Shown here: positions 34,100-46,984 of the stretch, piece by piece
How the letters are laid out: each line of letters starts with the position of its first letter
How positions within the stretch are numbered: the first letter of the stretch is position 1
The notes under the pieces: generated by a model
Seen by the model: the letters and a program-made list of their open reading frames with translations, nothing else
The model's database searches: none
What the model was told of the DNA's origin: nothing
Made by a program: the position numbers and the translations under genes
Assembly: GCA_008802785.1 (NCBI GenBank)
Contig: VUYT01000047.1
Span: 28,155 to 92,154 of the forward strand
DNA from: Symmetrospora coprosmae
Taxonomy: Eukaryota; Basidiomycota; Cystobasidiomycetes; Symmetrosporaceae
DNA: 64,000 nt
Direction of reading: 5' to 3'

Positions 34100-37000
34100 A
34101 TGTCGTCCACACCTGCTGCGGCTGGAGCAGGCAACACGACGCCGAGCCGCACCGCCGCTGGCACTGGCACAGAGGCGGAAGATCCCTTGAGGACGGTCAG
34201 GGCAGCTACGAGGACGGCTGCACTGCCAGGAGGGGCGGGAGGTGGTGGTAATGATGATGGACCTGATGCGGAGGATGGCCGCGAGATTGGCACCACTGCC
34301 AGTCCGCTGTCGTTCAAGCGACGCGTCCCAGATCGCTCCTACGCTGCCGCTGCCGCTGCCGCTGCCGCCGCCGCCTCAGCAGCTCCAGGGTCCAGCCAAG
34401 ACGCAGACACCAGTCAATCCGGCAAGCGCTCATTCTCCAACTTCTTCAACTGGAAGAAGCCCGCTGGCCTCGGACAGATACATCTCCCTCCCAACCCCAC
34501 CTTCACGCCCGATGCGAGTCCGAGCAGAGGGCACGGCGCAGGCTCGCGCGTCTCTTCCATGTCGCGCGGTGGTGCTGGAGGAGGAGGCCGACGCGTATCG
34601 ACCAGCAACTGTGGCATCCACCAGACACTGGCACCCTCAACGCCGCCGACCGGCCTCGGCAAGCGCATCCACGACTGGCAGGAGCGCGCCGCCCGCTCCC
34701 CGCTCGAGCCGCCATCCTCCCCAGGCGCCTCAGGCGACAATGACGGCGATGGCAACGACAACGACGACGCTGGCAACCAAGACCAGGAGGAACAGCTGCC
34801 GGCTCCCATCGTGCCCAACATGCTGCCAGATCTAAAGACGCCACAGTACCAGACCCCGCTCCCGAAAATCGCCACTACCGTCCTCTGCATCTGCATGGTC
34901 GGCGAGTTCCTCTCCGCTTCAGTGGGATCACCCTTCCTCCTGCCCATGCTCGAGGACCTAGGCGTGCCTGGAGGTGGCGGCGAGGCGGCTGTCGGCCTGT
35001 GGGCTGGCTATGTGTGTAAGTGAACCTCACTCTCGCGCCAAATCGACAGACGCAGGGCTGATGTTCTCTGTTCGTTCAGCCGCCGCCTTCTTCCTCTCCC
35101 AGTTTGCGACTGCCCTGCTGTGGGCCTCCGCTGCAAGTCGCTACGGCCGTCGCACAGTCCTCTTTGTCTCGTTGCTCGGCAACACCCTCATGCTGCTCGC
35201 GTATGGCACTTGCAAGAGCGTCTACCTCATGGTGGTTATCCGGCTGCTCCAGGGCTGCTTCAATGGAGCGGTAGGTGTGGCACGAGGTGCGGTCAAGGAC
35301 ATTACCGACTCGACCAACGAAGGCCAAGCCTACTCTGTCCTGGGCGTATGCTGGTCCCTTGGAGGTATACTCGGGCCTGTGATCGGAGTGAGTCCTGTAT
35401 CGCCATTGTTGCGTCTGCTTCAACCAGTCACGAAAACGTACTGATCGTTGCGGGAGTTTGTGCGTCGTGTCTTTAGGGCTGGCTTGAGCACCCGGTCGAG
35501 CATATTCCGTCACTATTCGGCAACTCTGAGCTGTTCCACACGTACCCGTATCTCCTGCCGACAGGAGTGGCCGCCTGCGTGACTGCCACAGGCTGCATTC
35601 TATCCACCTTCCTTTCGTACGATGGCGGGCCGCGCGAGGGCAGCATCCGGCTTCCGGAGGAAAAGGACGTCGAGCGCGCCGTCAGCACGGTCGCTGCGAT
35701 CCCAGGGACCGTCCGGAAGCGCCTCTCGGGCTACTTTGGCGGGCCGAGTCCCGACGCCTCGCACATCTCCATCGGGTCGGATGGGGACCAGGTGATGGCT
35801 TCGCCTGGACCCATGTCTGAACCTCGCGCGTCGACGCTCGCGCCTGCGCAGCAGCTCGCGCACAAGAAGTCGAGGACCTCGTTCGCAGTGCCGCACAGGG
35901 GCTCGGCATACGGGTATGACCACGTCAGCCGGAGACGAGAGACGGCAGCGAGCCGGTTCAGGCGCATGTCGGCTGCTACTAGTACACGGTACGCTCCGGA
36001 CTACGAGGGAGAAGAGCCCGAGCTGCCTCCTCTCAATTTCGCACAGAAGTAAGGCATCCTGACGAGTCACTTACGTTCTACCGCAATCTGGCTGACTTGT
36101 TTGGCTGAACTCTTTCATTCAGGCTCCTTTTTGCCAACGGTGAGGCAGGCACGTTCAACATCACGGACGTGTGGATCGCCGCTGCCACACGAGAGGAGGG
36201 CGACCCATACACTGCCGCTGGACTCGATGAAGACCCCTTTGCAGAAGATGGCGAGTCTGCGCTGCTCGAGGAGGACCAGACGACTAATTTGGGCGATGAC
36301 GATGACGAGGAGGAGCTCGATATGAGCATGCACCGGGACCCGTTTGCATCAGAAGGCGGGGCAATTGCATCCGCCGCCGGGACTGGCGGTCCTCTCTCGC
36401 GCTTGCGCCACGATTCCATGGCTACGGGCACTACAAGCGTCATGAGACGCGGAAGCCCCATGCGGCAAGTTGGCGGGCCTTCGACAGCAGGTCACGGGGG
36501 CCGCGTCCGCTCTGGCAGCATCATGTCTGCGTCCGTCCGCCCCGCCATCTACCAGAACACTGGACTCGTCCGCTCGCCGATCACGTCACCCGCGATTCGC
36601 CGCGACAGCATCAACACGCAATACTTTGACCAGGCCCCTAACGCGCTCAATCTGCCCGGTACCTCAGGTACTGGCGCCGGTGCGGCTGTGTCTGCCGGTC
36701 ATCAGCAGATCCTCAGTCTCGCTGCTATTCCCGAGGGTAAAGCGCCTTCCGCAGATCTGCTCACAGTGCCGGGACAGTCGGATGCCGCTACCATCCGGGA
36801 AGCTAGCCCTGGTCCGAACGCGCTCGAGCGCGAGAAGGAGGCTCTGCAGAATTTCTCCATCATGCGGGACCTGCCAGTCACACTGATCGGGCAGTACACT
36901 GTGAGTCCGCATCACGCCGCTGAAATATTCATCTTCTCTGGCTGAGCGGATCTCCCTCTGCCCATTGCAGCTACTGGCTCTCCACGGGACTATCATGGAC

Positions 37001-37693
37001 CAGGTATTCATGTCGTACCTCCTGAGCAAAAGCTACGCCGGCGGTCTCGGCCTCGAATCTTCGGATTATGCCGAGTGAGTCTCTGCTTCGAACGTCAGAA
37101 TGCGCAAGCAGTGCTAATGCGCCAGTGTTGTTCCTCTTCCTTTCTAGCATCATCGCCTGCATGTGCATATTCCAGATGCTCTTCCAGTTCCGCTTCTATC
37201 CGACAGTGTCTCTGCCTCTTGGCAGACTTACGCATCTTCAGATGTTCCGTCTCGGCCTTTTCCTCTATCTCATACCGTACACTTTCTTCCCTGAGCTGCG
37301 TCCGCTTCTCAGTGGAGGAGGGGAGCAGAACCGGGTCGTAACATTCGGCTTGATCCTCCTGACGGCCACGAGGTATTTGGCCAATACGTGAGATGGTGAC
37401 ATGCTCGATCCGATGGCCGTACACGCCTGGTAGCTGACAGTGTCGTGTTCAACAGCTGCGCATACACCGCCGTCATGATCATGGTGAACGCGATGACACC
37501 GCCAGCCTACATTCCCTTTGCGAATGGGCTTGCACAGTCTGCCGTATCTTTGGCGAGGTTCATCGGACCCCTCACTGGCGGTATTCTATGGTCTTCGAGC
37601 ATCAAGGATGGGCCAGACGGGTACTGGCTGGGCTTCGCCGTCTGCGCTTGCGTGTGTGGGCTCGGTCTCCTTCACTCCTTCACGATTCGGTAG
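34100..37693 (+). CDS. MFS transporter with long cytosolic N-terminus and central loop
   Basis: Major facilitator superfamily protein of the type that includes yeast YCR023C and plant ZIFL transporters. About 260 N-terminal residues are low complexity, with a run of Ala from (GCN) repeats near 34340-34380. Helix 1 is TTVLCICMVGEFLSASVGSP; ASRYGRRTVLFVSLLGNTLM carries the loop 2-3 signature; VVIRLLQGCFNGAVGVARGA and SVLGVCWSLGGILGPVIG follow (motif C-like). The central loop is about 430 residues and Ser/Glu/Asp-rich. The second half has LLALHGTIMDQVFMSYLLS, FRLGLFLYLIPYTFFPEL and NGLAQSAVSLARFIGPLTGG, ending LLHSFTIR. At least six introns (for example after GLWAGYV and GILGPVIG). The substrate is unknown. 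Confidence 0.85.
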
Positions 37694-37887
37694 CAACAAT
37701 TCTGTGCAGCCATCACAAATTCGCCACACAGCTATCTAGCAGATGTCCTTATCCGTTGTCACTATGTACGACACGCGCAGTAATTCAACGTCACTTCAGC
37801 AGATCAGGAGATTGGGGGTCCATTCGATCAATCAGACCAGTACGCTTAGACAGGCAGCAGTCACGCGCTCAAGTAGGTGCAGGACGC

Positions 37888-40534
37888 TCATCGCACCTGG
37901 TCCGGGCAAAGAGCAAAGTGAGCGTGGCCTCCTTTGTGCTCGGAAGGGAGCAGCTCACCTTCGGGCATGATTATCCCAGCTCTCGCTGAAACCTGGTCAG
38001 CCGTGCCATCCTTATCGAGCTCCGGGTTGAGACGCAGCCACTCGCGCCTAGCTAGCTCGGCTGCCTGTCTGGCCGCTGCGGCATCGTCCCCTGTCTTCCA
38101 GAGATCGCACTTATTGCACTCCTGGCAGGATGTCGCCGGCGGCACTCGTGGATGCTGGCAGAAGTGCGAGTACTTTTCCGCTGCGATGCCTTTGCGGCAT
38201 ACGTAGCACATCACGTAGCCTGATGCGATCGTTCTTATCAGCTTCGCATGACCAACATCTATTCGCTTCGAGCGCTGCGCCCGACATACCGCACTTGCAT
38301 GTGATTTTGGCACATCCGTCGTGCCTGATAAAGCTCAGCCCGCATTCCGGGCACTGTCGCTTGACTGCGTTGCTCGCTGCAGTCTCCATGGCCAAGCGAA
38401 GGCCCTCGACGGGATCGCTGCAAGAGTGCCCAGGGTAGTGTAGCTTCCCGCAGAGAAGGCACGACCGACGCCCACAGTATTCCGAAGGTCTCGCACCAGC
38501 CACTCCAGAGACTGGAGCCGGAGGCAGCAGGTGGAGCTGCATCGGTGAAGCGAATTGACTGGTGCCGCCGGATTGATTTTGGCCTGGAGGCATACGTCTA
38601 CACGTGAACACCGTTCCTGTACGCTTTTGAGCGAAGCACGTCTCGAGAATGTCGGTCACTCGAGACGTAATCTCCCTCGTGCCCGACAGCGGTTCCAGAG
38701 GCCACAATAAGATAGCATCGGGCCCGTGCGGAGATCTCGACGAGTCTGGAGACGTGCGGGTCGAGGTACGAGGAAGATTGAGCAGGTCGAGAAAGCAGAT
38801 GCTGGCCGAGATCCAGACTGCGTAAAGTACAGCGAGGAGGAGACCAGCGAATATGTTGGCCAAAATCGAGATAGGCGATGTCCAAGACCAAAACAAGCCT
38901 CCGAGGCTGGGGATTTTGTCGATCTCGGCATACGGGCAGAAAGGGCAGCGTATGATTCTCATCTTCCCGCCGCTGCGTGCGCTGACTTGCGTCTTGCTAG
39001 CTATCATGCAGGCATGCAGAGCTTCCTCTCCTAGTCGCCTGCTCAAGCCATTGTAGATGTCCCTCGGCAAAATCCTGGACAACTCTGCCTCGGAGAAGGG
39101 TGCTTGGCAGCCATCTATTCCAAGGCACCGGACGCCCGTCCCGCTTCCACCCGTAGTACTGTCACTGAGGAGGTGCAGAGGTGCCTGACCGAAGACAATC
39201 TCCTTGATTGCCCGTGTAACACACTCCTGGCAGAACAGGCAGCCATCCGCGCAAGACGCTGCAGCTTGCCATGTCACATCGCCAAAGCAGCAGCCACACT
39301 CAAAGGTGTCACTCTCGGCGAGAGCGGCACTGTGCATGCTGCCCGGGTTCGTCGAAGCGTTGCGGTCCGCTTGCACGTCACCGAGACCGGAAAAGTGCAG
39401 ATGGAGCTCGTAGAGCAGCGTCGCAGAGATGTCGGACGTGGACCCTAGACTCGTTACGTAGGCTTGTATGCTGAAGGTGTCTGGATCCGAAGCAGCAGGC
39501 CTTGCCGTCTTGCCAAAAGCGGTACTGAAAGCTGACCATGCTTTCGAAAATAAGTTATCGCCTCGCTCATCCTGCAAGCGCTTGAGAGCATCCACAGACG
39601 CGAAGTAATCGAAGTTGTGCTCCGCCTGTATCGCCAGGGCGGAAGCAGCTGAGTCAGTGTGTATCGCACTAGCGGCGGAAGCCCATCGACTGACCATAAC
39701 GGCCTTCATTGAGCTCGTCCAAATGTACGGGTACTGAGCGGACAGCAATCGAAGGGCAGAGTCGATATACCTTTGATCGCGTATCAAGTCTGTGTAGCTC
39801 ATCTCTCCCGGATGCTGTCGCTTGGGATGCGCCTCGGCCTCCTTGCGTTTGCCGAAGCGCCTGGCGCAGTCAGGGTTGTCGGGCGCGAATGAAGGGTCGT
39901 TTAGAAGAGCGGCTAGTGACTGATAGATATACGAGTGCTCAGAGTCGACCAGACCACTGCGCAGATGGGCCACGTCGACAGAGGGGAACATCGCGTCTAG
40001 ATGAAGGCTACGAGTAGGAATCGGGCGTAAGCGGGCCGGCCATTACTTTCGCAAATACGCGGCGACCTTCACGCACAGTGCAACATTCCGGCTTGCCGTC
40101 TCGTCAACTTGTAGCAGGCTGTCAGAGGGTGAAGAAGCAGTGCTCTCCGCTCTGCCCTTTCCCTTGTCCCGTCGCCCTTCGGAGGAGGCCGCCTTGAGGC
40201 TCCCGACGAGCAGCGTTCCCAAAGTGACGGGCTTCTTGCGCGGAATAGGCTTTTGAAAGCTGGGGGCGGCAAGAGAGAGGTCTCGATAGAGCACAGTCGG
40301 CCAATGACCATGGTTCGCGTCGAGGAGCTTTGCCGAGACGCGCGAGACGACCTTGTCCGAACTAAACTCGTTCGGGTACGCCTGCACGGCTGCAGTTAGG
40401 TAGCCCGGGTCGATGTTGGCGAACAAGGCCCGCAGTTGCGCCACGGCCTGAAGCTGTCCATCCGACAGCACCTTTGGCAGGCGCGCCTTTCGATGTTGAG
40501 TTGCATGAGCGAGCTTCATCATACTCGTACGCAC
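37888..40534 (-). CDS. RNF216/TRIAD3-like RBR E3 ubiquitin ligase
   Basis: RING-between-RING ligase. Exon 1 (from 40534; an alternative start is MMKLAHATQ) encodes LQAVAQLRALFANIDPGYL. A 40-nt intron then joins LRN to LHLDAMFPSVD, where RNF216 proteins also have N-terminal helices. RING1 is FECGCCFGDVTWQAAASCAD with CLFCQECVTRAI. The in-between domain carries RCLGIDGCQAPFSE and IIRCPFCPYAEIDK. RING2 is QCPECGLSFIRHDGCAKITC with the catalytic Cys in HDGC, followed after an intron by YVCRKGI. The tail SHFCQHPRVPPATSCQEC is diagnostic of the RNF216 type. Unusually, a hydrophobic segment SILANIFAGLLLAVLYAVWI between IBR and RING2 looks like a membrane helix. The last exon may be spliced further near 37960. 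Confidence 0.87.
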
Positions 40535-41094
40535 GTGGGCCTCGAGTACGCAGGGATCCGTTACTTGCTATAATCCCTAGGCGATGGTGCTACACAGAAA
40601 GTCTTAGGCAGCTACTGAAGTCTCGGTAGCGGTCTAGAAACAGTTGGGGACGGCTCTCCGCTACAGAGCGAGCTTTCGGTCAGATGCCAGCATTCCGGCC
40701 GCGCATGCGTGACCGCTGGCCTCCCTTCCCGCACCTGTTTCGTCGAGCACAACACATGCAAGATAACGATACACAAGCGACACGTTGCGGAGAGCCTGCT
40801 GCGCGTCGGAGTTGGACAAGCGATGATCTGAGCCTGACGCATTCTCTCGTCCGGTCCTGCTTAGAATGCAGCCAGGCACGACCCCGGGAGACTCGGGGAG
40901 CACGGGCCACTGTTAGCCCAGGCCAGGGGGGCGGCCAGTCGGACCGTTGACACAGCCAGACGAGAAGCTGATGGGCTTAAGCGCAATGGCCTTCCTGACT
41001 GTCCTTCTTGCTAACTCTATACCTCCTCCAACCTTCGACTCGCTTTCTTGACGTATCACTCTTAACGAACCTGAACAGCCCAGCTCGCTCAGCC
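40535..41094. promoter_or_regulatory. Divergent promoter region (560 nt)
   Basis: Separates the RBR ligase gene from the TPT transporter gene. The last 60 nt before the transporter start are CT-rich. No gene is seen. Confidence 0.45.
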
Positions 41095-42809
41095 ATGTCT
41101 CACTCTCCCATCTCAGACGCCGGCTACGGCTCAGAAGGGAATAGTCCGTGGCTACCTCAGTCATCTGGGTTCTTCTCGGAGAAGGACGCGCTCTCCAAGC
41201 TCGGTCGAGAGCGCTCTGGCACACTTGGCCCTGCTATCGTGCAGCTCGGCCAGCCCGCTGTAATCCCTACTTCGGAGAACCGGGAGCCACAGACGCTGCT
41301 GGGCAGACGAAATGAACGCGGTCCATCAATCAGCATCTATGCCGCCGACATTCGCGCCGCGTCTGTCTTCCAGTCCAGCCCGTACTGGCTGTGAGTAGCA
41401 CATCGACACGGTCCGCTCCATGTTTCGACCGAGAAAAGGGCTGATGCGTCCCCGTGCCCGACTCGCTATGCAGCACTCTCTACTTCTTCTTCAACCTCTC
41501 CTTGACCTTGTACAACAAGATTGCCCTCGTCAGCTTCCCCTTCCCTTGGTTATTGACCTGCATCCACTCGCTGTGCGCGACAATCGGATCTTACGCTGCC
41601 TACCGCCGAGGCTACTTTGAGCGCACCGCCGCCCTTACGGCTAAGGATCAGGCCATTCTCGTGGCCTACAGCTCGCTCTACACGATCAACATTGCCGTCA
41701 GCAATCTCAGCTTGAATCTCGTCTCGGTAGCGCTGCACCAGGTCATCCGCTCGACGACGCCCATCTTCACCATCATTATCTCGGTCGCGCTGTTCAGCAA
41801 GCAGTATCAGCTGCGCACTTACCTCGCCCTGGTGCCGGTGATTCTGGGAGTGTGTCTGGCTACGTGAGTTTAGAAGCAAGCCTTGGTATCCACTCAACTC
41901 AAGCTGCGGCTAAATCTCCCAACTTACGCATACTACAGATACGGAGACTATGCGTGCACATTGTGGGGCCTCTGCCTCACGCTCACTGGCGCGCTGCTGG
42001 CAGCCGTCAAGGGCATTTCGACCAACAAGCTCCTTGTTGGCCAGCTCAAGATGCACCCACTGGACCTCCTGCTTCGGATGAGCCCGCTCGCCTTCGGCCA
42101 ATGCCTCGTCTTTGCCTACCTGAGCGGCGAGATGTCGCAGATCTATGAACGAACCTTCGTCATTGCGACCTTGACGCGATCGCAATGGTACTCTCTGGCC
42201 ATGAACGGAGCGCTCGCCTTCGGCCTGAACGTGGTCAGCTTCACCGTAAGCCGCTTTTCACGGTCAATGATGCGCTTCTGCGTCTCCTGCGGTATCGAAT
42301 TGACCTCTCCGATACGTGTTCGCAGGCCAACAAGAAGACTGGCCCGCTAACAATGAGCGTGGCTGCAAACGTGAAGCAGGTCTTGACAATCGTTCTGTAA
42401 GTCGTTTTCATGGAAGACTTACACACAATGAGGCTGCAGCTGCTGGGCCCTGCTGAGGAATCGCAATGCGCAACCTTCGCCTCGGTGCAGGGCCGTGATG
42501 ATCTTCAATCTGACGATCAATGGCCTGAACCTGTTGGGAATCACGAGCACAATCGCAGGTGGCGCGTATTACTCTTACGTCGAGTACACGAACAAGCAGC
42601 AGCAGCAGGCCGTCCAGCATCCCGCCATGCTCTCCGTGCGTGCCAACGACGGATCGAGCGAGCCTCTCCTCCCTGTGTTCTCGCCTGCACTGCCTTCGCC
42701 CACAGCTGTCATGTCGGAGAAGGCTACCTTGTCACCGCTTCCTCAGGCCGGACGCCTTGGACAGCCCATGGAGCACTGGCCAAGAGAAGGACATGTATCT
42801 CGGCAGTAA
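41095..42809 (+). CDS. TPT/SLC35-family membrane transporter
   Basis: Drug/metabolite superfamily carrier of the triose-phosphate/nucleotide-sugar type, probably in Golgi or ER. The N-terminus (about 95 residues) is Ser-rich and cytosolic. Helices follow: LYFFFNLSLTLYNKIALVSF, containing the TPT hallmark NKxxL-like segment, PWLLTCIHSLCATIGSYAAY, LHQVIRSTTPIFTIIISVAL (the conserved R-TTP motif) and LALVPVILGVCLAT. The second half has LCLTLTGALLAAVKGISTNK, MNGALAFGLNVVSFT, VAANVKQVLTIVL and FNLTINGLNLLGITSTIAGG, then YYSYVEY. A polar tail with a Gln run ends GHVSRQ. Introns fall near 41391, 41864, 42247 and 42397. The substrate cannot be told. Confidence 0.87.
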
Positions 42810-43576
42810 AGGCGCAGGGACGGGTCTGGGCTTGCTGTGATTCGTCCAGGCAGTTCGTTTCGCCATGCAGCTTTCGGTCGTTGTACATTATCATTAGCCA
42901 GACCCCTCGTTAACTTGCAAAGTATCAGTGTCATTTCTCCCTTCGGCGTGCCGCGACCCTCCAATGAGATCGTGATCCCCTGTTAGTGCACACAGGCGCA
43001 AGTGACATCTCCAGTCGCGGGTACTGGAACGATGACAATGTCCGTGAATTGCAGATACGCCCAATGCACACGTCTGTCTGGGTCTGCCTCTCTCTCTTCG
43101 GTGCTGCGCTTGTGTATCTGTATAGAGGGAATCGACCGAAGAGGGTACAAAATGCAGGGGCGAAAGGAGCGTTTGGCCGATCCGACCTAGCATGATGGAG
43201 GTGGTGGAGCGTGTAGATGGTGGGCGGTGGACTGGTTTGTTACAGTACAGCTAAACTAACGTGTGAGCAACGAAACTCTACTAAGCGTGGAACGACAGAT
43301 GTAAAGGAGGTGGGGGGATGAGCGGGATGGATGGGAGCGACGCATCTGTTGTCGTCGTCGTGAGCTCCGAGATGGCGAAGGGAGATGGTCGAAGGTCGGA
43401 AGTCGGAAGTCGGAGGTGGGAGGTCGCGCCAGGTTGCCATACCACAAGCGCGTCAAGGTGGAGTTGGAGGCTTGTCCCCTCTTCAAGCTGCATGGGTAGC
43501 AATAGGCAACACCCACAGCAACAGCGAGAGTACGCGCAGCCTCATGAATGGAGGGTAGGCAGGGTGGGGATGCGCC
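42810..43576. other. Convergent spacer (767 nt)
   Basis: Between the stops of the TPT transporter and the GH26-like gene. A G-rich stretch with short GGAAGTC-type repeats lies at 43385-43420. No gene is supported. Confidence 0.5.
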
Positions 43577-45641
43577 TTAAACCCGCATGAGGAAGATCAT
43601 GCCTCCAAGGATGACGGAGCACGACGTGGCGAACATGGCGACCGAGACGACGACGGCCTTGAGGCCCGACGACGCAAACTCGCCAAAGAGGGACGGGAAG
43701 CCCGTCTGCGTGTTACGGATCGTGATGAACGAGAAGGTCGACGTAGTGACGCGCGATGTCTCGGTGACGACGTTGCCGTTGCTGTCCGTCGTCGTCACGA
43801 CCTGCGTCGCGGTGACAAGGTTGGGCGTAGAGACGGGGATTGGCCGGTAGCTGGCCCACGAGTACGGGTGCGCGCTCTGCAGGTCGGCGCTGAAGCCGGC
43901 GAGGACTTCTGTGGCGTTGGTGAGACGGAAGTCTCGGTGGTCCTGAACACCGCCGTCCGTCTCGTTCTTCTCGTACTCGAAGTGCATCATGAGCTTGATG
44001 CGCGGGAATTCCTCGAAGAACGACACGTTGGTCTGTTTGTTGATGCAGAGTTCCGTCAGCAACCAGGGGCACAGTAACAATTGCGTAGCGAGTGGCTTAC
44101 CAGGCAGTCCTGCCACCATGCTTGCTTGATCTCGAGGTTCGAGGCGCCCTGGTCACCAAAGATCTGGTCGTGCCATGCTGGGCCAGACTCGGCAAACTAC
44201 AAGGGCCAAAGCGGCGGGGTCAACACGGATGCTCCTGACGTAGGCCGCAAGATCAGAGAGCACAACACACCATGCACGCCTTGCCCGGCTTGTTGCAGTA
44301 TGAGGGGTAGAACGGCTCGGCACCGTTGGTGAAGGTGTTGGGGTTGTAGTTGAACATGGCGCCGTAGCAGTATCCGGCCGGCTGGGGCACGTTGATGTTC
44401 TGCGAGTTGGGACCCTTGTAGTAGACCGAGAGACCGATCCAGTCGACAAAGTCGTCTCCGGGGTAGAAGGGCGCGAACGGGTCATCCGCGTTGTCGAAGA
44501 CGCCGTCGCCGCTCGTGTCGAGCGCAGTGGCCTCGGTCGCGTTATCCGGGAACGGCATCGAGTAGGGGTATCTGGGGGCGGGGCAGCGCAAGAGACGTCA
44601 GCCAGCCTGCAAAGTCAACATGCTGGTACATTCCTGCAAGACGGCCCTTCACGCACCCCTGTCCCGTGTTGGGCGCCCAGACAATGGCGACGGTAGGCAC
44701 AATGGCCTTGATGACGGTGTAGAGCTCCTGGAAGCGCTCGACGTATCGAAGGGGCTGCATGCCGTACCGGTTCCAGTTTCCGTTCATCTCTGGCGCAAAA
44801 CGCAGGAAGCACTGCCGGTTGTAGTTTTCCGTGTCTGCAAGCGGAGTTTCGCGAGGTTCACCACAAGGTCAGCCCGTGGAGGCCGAGCAGTTGAAAGCGA
44901 GCGAGCCAGGGGATAGCTACGCACAGTTGAGAATCTGATTACCGAGCGCAGTAAAGTCGTCTGCCGTGATTACTTCGAGGTCATCCGGGTAGACAGTCAG
45001 GAAGACGGCAGCGTCCGTCGCTGAGTTCTCGATGAGGTACTCTGGTGCAGGTCCGCCGGCACCTTTGGGCACAGAACGGGAAGAGTGCATAGCCATCGAC
45101 ATTGTCAGCGGGTGAGCCCCAGCACAGCTGCATCTTCCAGTCCCGCAGTGTGCGCTCTGCCTCACCTGAAGTCCAGTTGTACGGCCGCAAGGGCATGTTC
45201 TGTGCTATCTGGAAGACTGACGCGTTCAGGCCTAGACGACTGTTGAACTTCTCTGGTGTATCCTCATCTCTGTGTCCGATGTGCAGGTTCCGTTGCGAAG
45301 ATTGCAACACGGCGCGGGTTGAGCGGGCGTCGTCGGCACGGGCCAAGGGAGGGTCGGGCGATAGGGCCGGCGGCGTGCCAGGAGTCGCAGCATCGACGGC
45401 GGAGCAGGCGGGTGTTGAGCGAGGGAGCAATCAGTTACTGTTGCACACTTTGATGCACACACATTGGCATGTATCGCAGCATATGTACGCACTCTGTTTG
45501 CAGCCAGGCTCCAAACAGAACCTGGCCATTCGCTGGCTCGTGGAGGGCCGTGACCTGAGCGTTGGCAACGGCGGGTGCGAGCACGGTGGCCGCAATGAGC
45601 GCCGTTGCTGCTGCAGCGACGAATCCTGCTACTCTGCTCAT
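43577..45641 (-). CDS. Secreted GH26-like glycoside hydrolase with C-terminal membrane anchor
   Basis: Starts with a clear signal peptide, MSRVAGFVAAAATALIAATV to VANAQ. The fold then shows GQVLFGAWLQTE, TPEKFNSRLGLNASVFQIAQ, AAVFLTVYPDDLEVITADDF, RFAPEMNGNWNRYGMQPL (candidate acid/base Glu), VPTVAIVWAPNTGQG, DDFVDWIGLSVYYKG and FAESGPAWHDQIF (candidate nucleophile Glu). This order resembles GH26 beta-mannanases and related GH superfamily members. The last 50 residues are Ser/Thr-rich (TATQVVTTTDSNGNVV) with a hydrophobic end VVVSVAMFATSCSVILGGMI, so it is probably wall- or membrane-bound. Five or more introns. The enzyme activity is inference; only motif order supports it. Confidence 0.75.
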
Positions 45642-46984
45642 CCTGCTGCTGCTGCTGCTGCTCCCTGTCCGTCTGCTCCTTCTGCTGCTTCCCTCTGCTG
45701 ATTGCGAGGAGGTCGAAGGGTGATGCGGTGCTGCTGCTGCTGCCACCAACATTGCGCGCTCGCGGGCTGAGGCGATGGGTTGGTCGAGGCGAGGTCGGGG
45801 GGCGAGGGAAACCAAGGAGGGGCGCCCAGTAAGAGAGTACAAGAGTACCAGCGCAGACACTATCCTGGTGGTCTCCTTTCTGCCCTGTGTTGTGAGCAGT
45901 CGTCGTCGTCGTGGTGGGTCGTTGTGTGCGGAAAAGAGAGAGCGAGCGATCCGCCGCCCCCTTGCTCGCGCCCCCAGCTCGCCGAAACACACAAACGCTC
46001 AAGCTGCGCCCCCGGCTGGCTGCTGGCTGGGCGCGCGCGAAAGGAATGCACATTTTTCCAACGCGTCCAGCTCCAGCAATGTATCGCACAGACTGAGCAA
46101 AGCGATGCTAATTATATGAGCAGCAAAGGGCATACGTCGCAGGATCCCTGCTGCATCTGTGTGCAACGTATGCAGCATCTGCTTCATCCCTCGCCCGTGT
46201 TTCGTGTTGTTTGGGCAGCAGCGGCCGCACAGCGACAAGTCGCCGACGAGCGAGCGAGCTGCAGGCACGAGGAGGAGCCCCCCATGGTCAGGCCGCCACG
46301 TCCACTGCAGCAGCACAGACGGGCCCAGCACACAGTGGTAGTATTGTACGAGAGGAGCAACGCATGCAGCTGCAGCTGCAGGGAACGAGCCAGACGCAAC
46401 CGGCGGCTTCTCCGCGCACAGGAGTGACGAGCCTGGGCTGCATCTGGCATCCCACAGACTGCGGGGGGCCTGCTGCCCCAGCTGGGGGCACTCTTGTAGG
46501 CACCAGCACTATACGGTAGTACTGTGTGCAACTCCAGCGCCAGGATACCGGTATAGCGGTGCTTGCTGCAGCTGTTCAGCGTCTCTGGCGACAAGCGGGC
46601 CGCAGGGGATCGTCGAGTGCGGCGAGCGGGGAGGGCTTGAGCGCAGCTGGCGCATTAGTATAAGTACGCCGACGGATCTGCGTGTGTTGTATAATATCTA
46701 TGCTGCGTATCACAGTGAACCTGGACGATCCTCCTTTGTCCTGGTCAACCAGTGACGCTCACGCTGAGCCTGACCTCACTTCCAGCAAGAGTCTCCCCAG
46801 CAACCCGACTCGGAGGGAACCCGCGCCACTCTGACGGCAGGAGAGGCCTGGGCCCGTGAGTTTCCGTGCGCGCACATCTCCCCGTCATCCTCTCTTCGGA
46901 CATTGCACAACCCAGCTCAGCAGCGGAAGGAGGCTCTCATCGACAGTTCGCATCCTCCTGGAATAGCAGAAGCTCCTCCCAATC
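45642..46984. promoter_or_regulatory. Long divergent promoter region (1343 nt)
   Basis: Between the GH26-like gene (minus) and the FAD oxidase (plus). It starts with (CTG)6 at 45643-45660 directly upstream of the GH26-like start codon. Several Pro/Arg/Ser-rich chance frames occur, and a TATAATA motif lies near 46690. The length suggests elaborate regulation of one or both genes. Confidence 0.45.
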
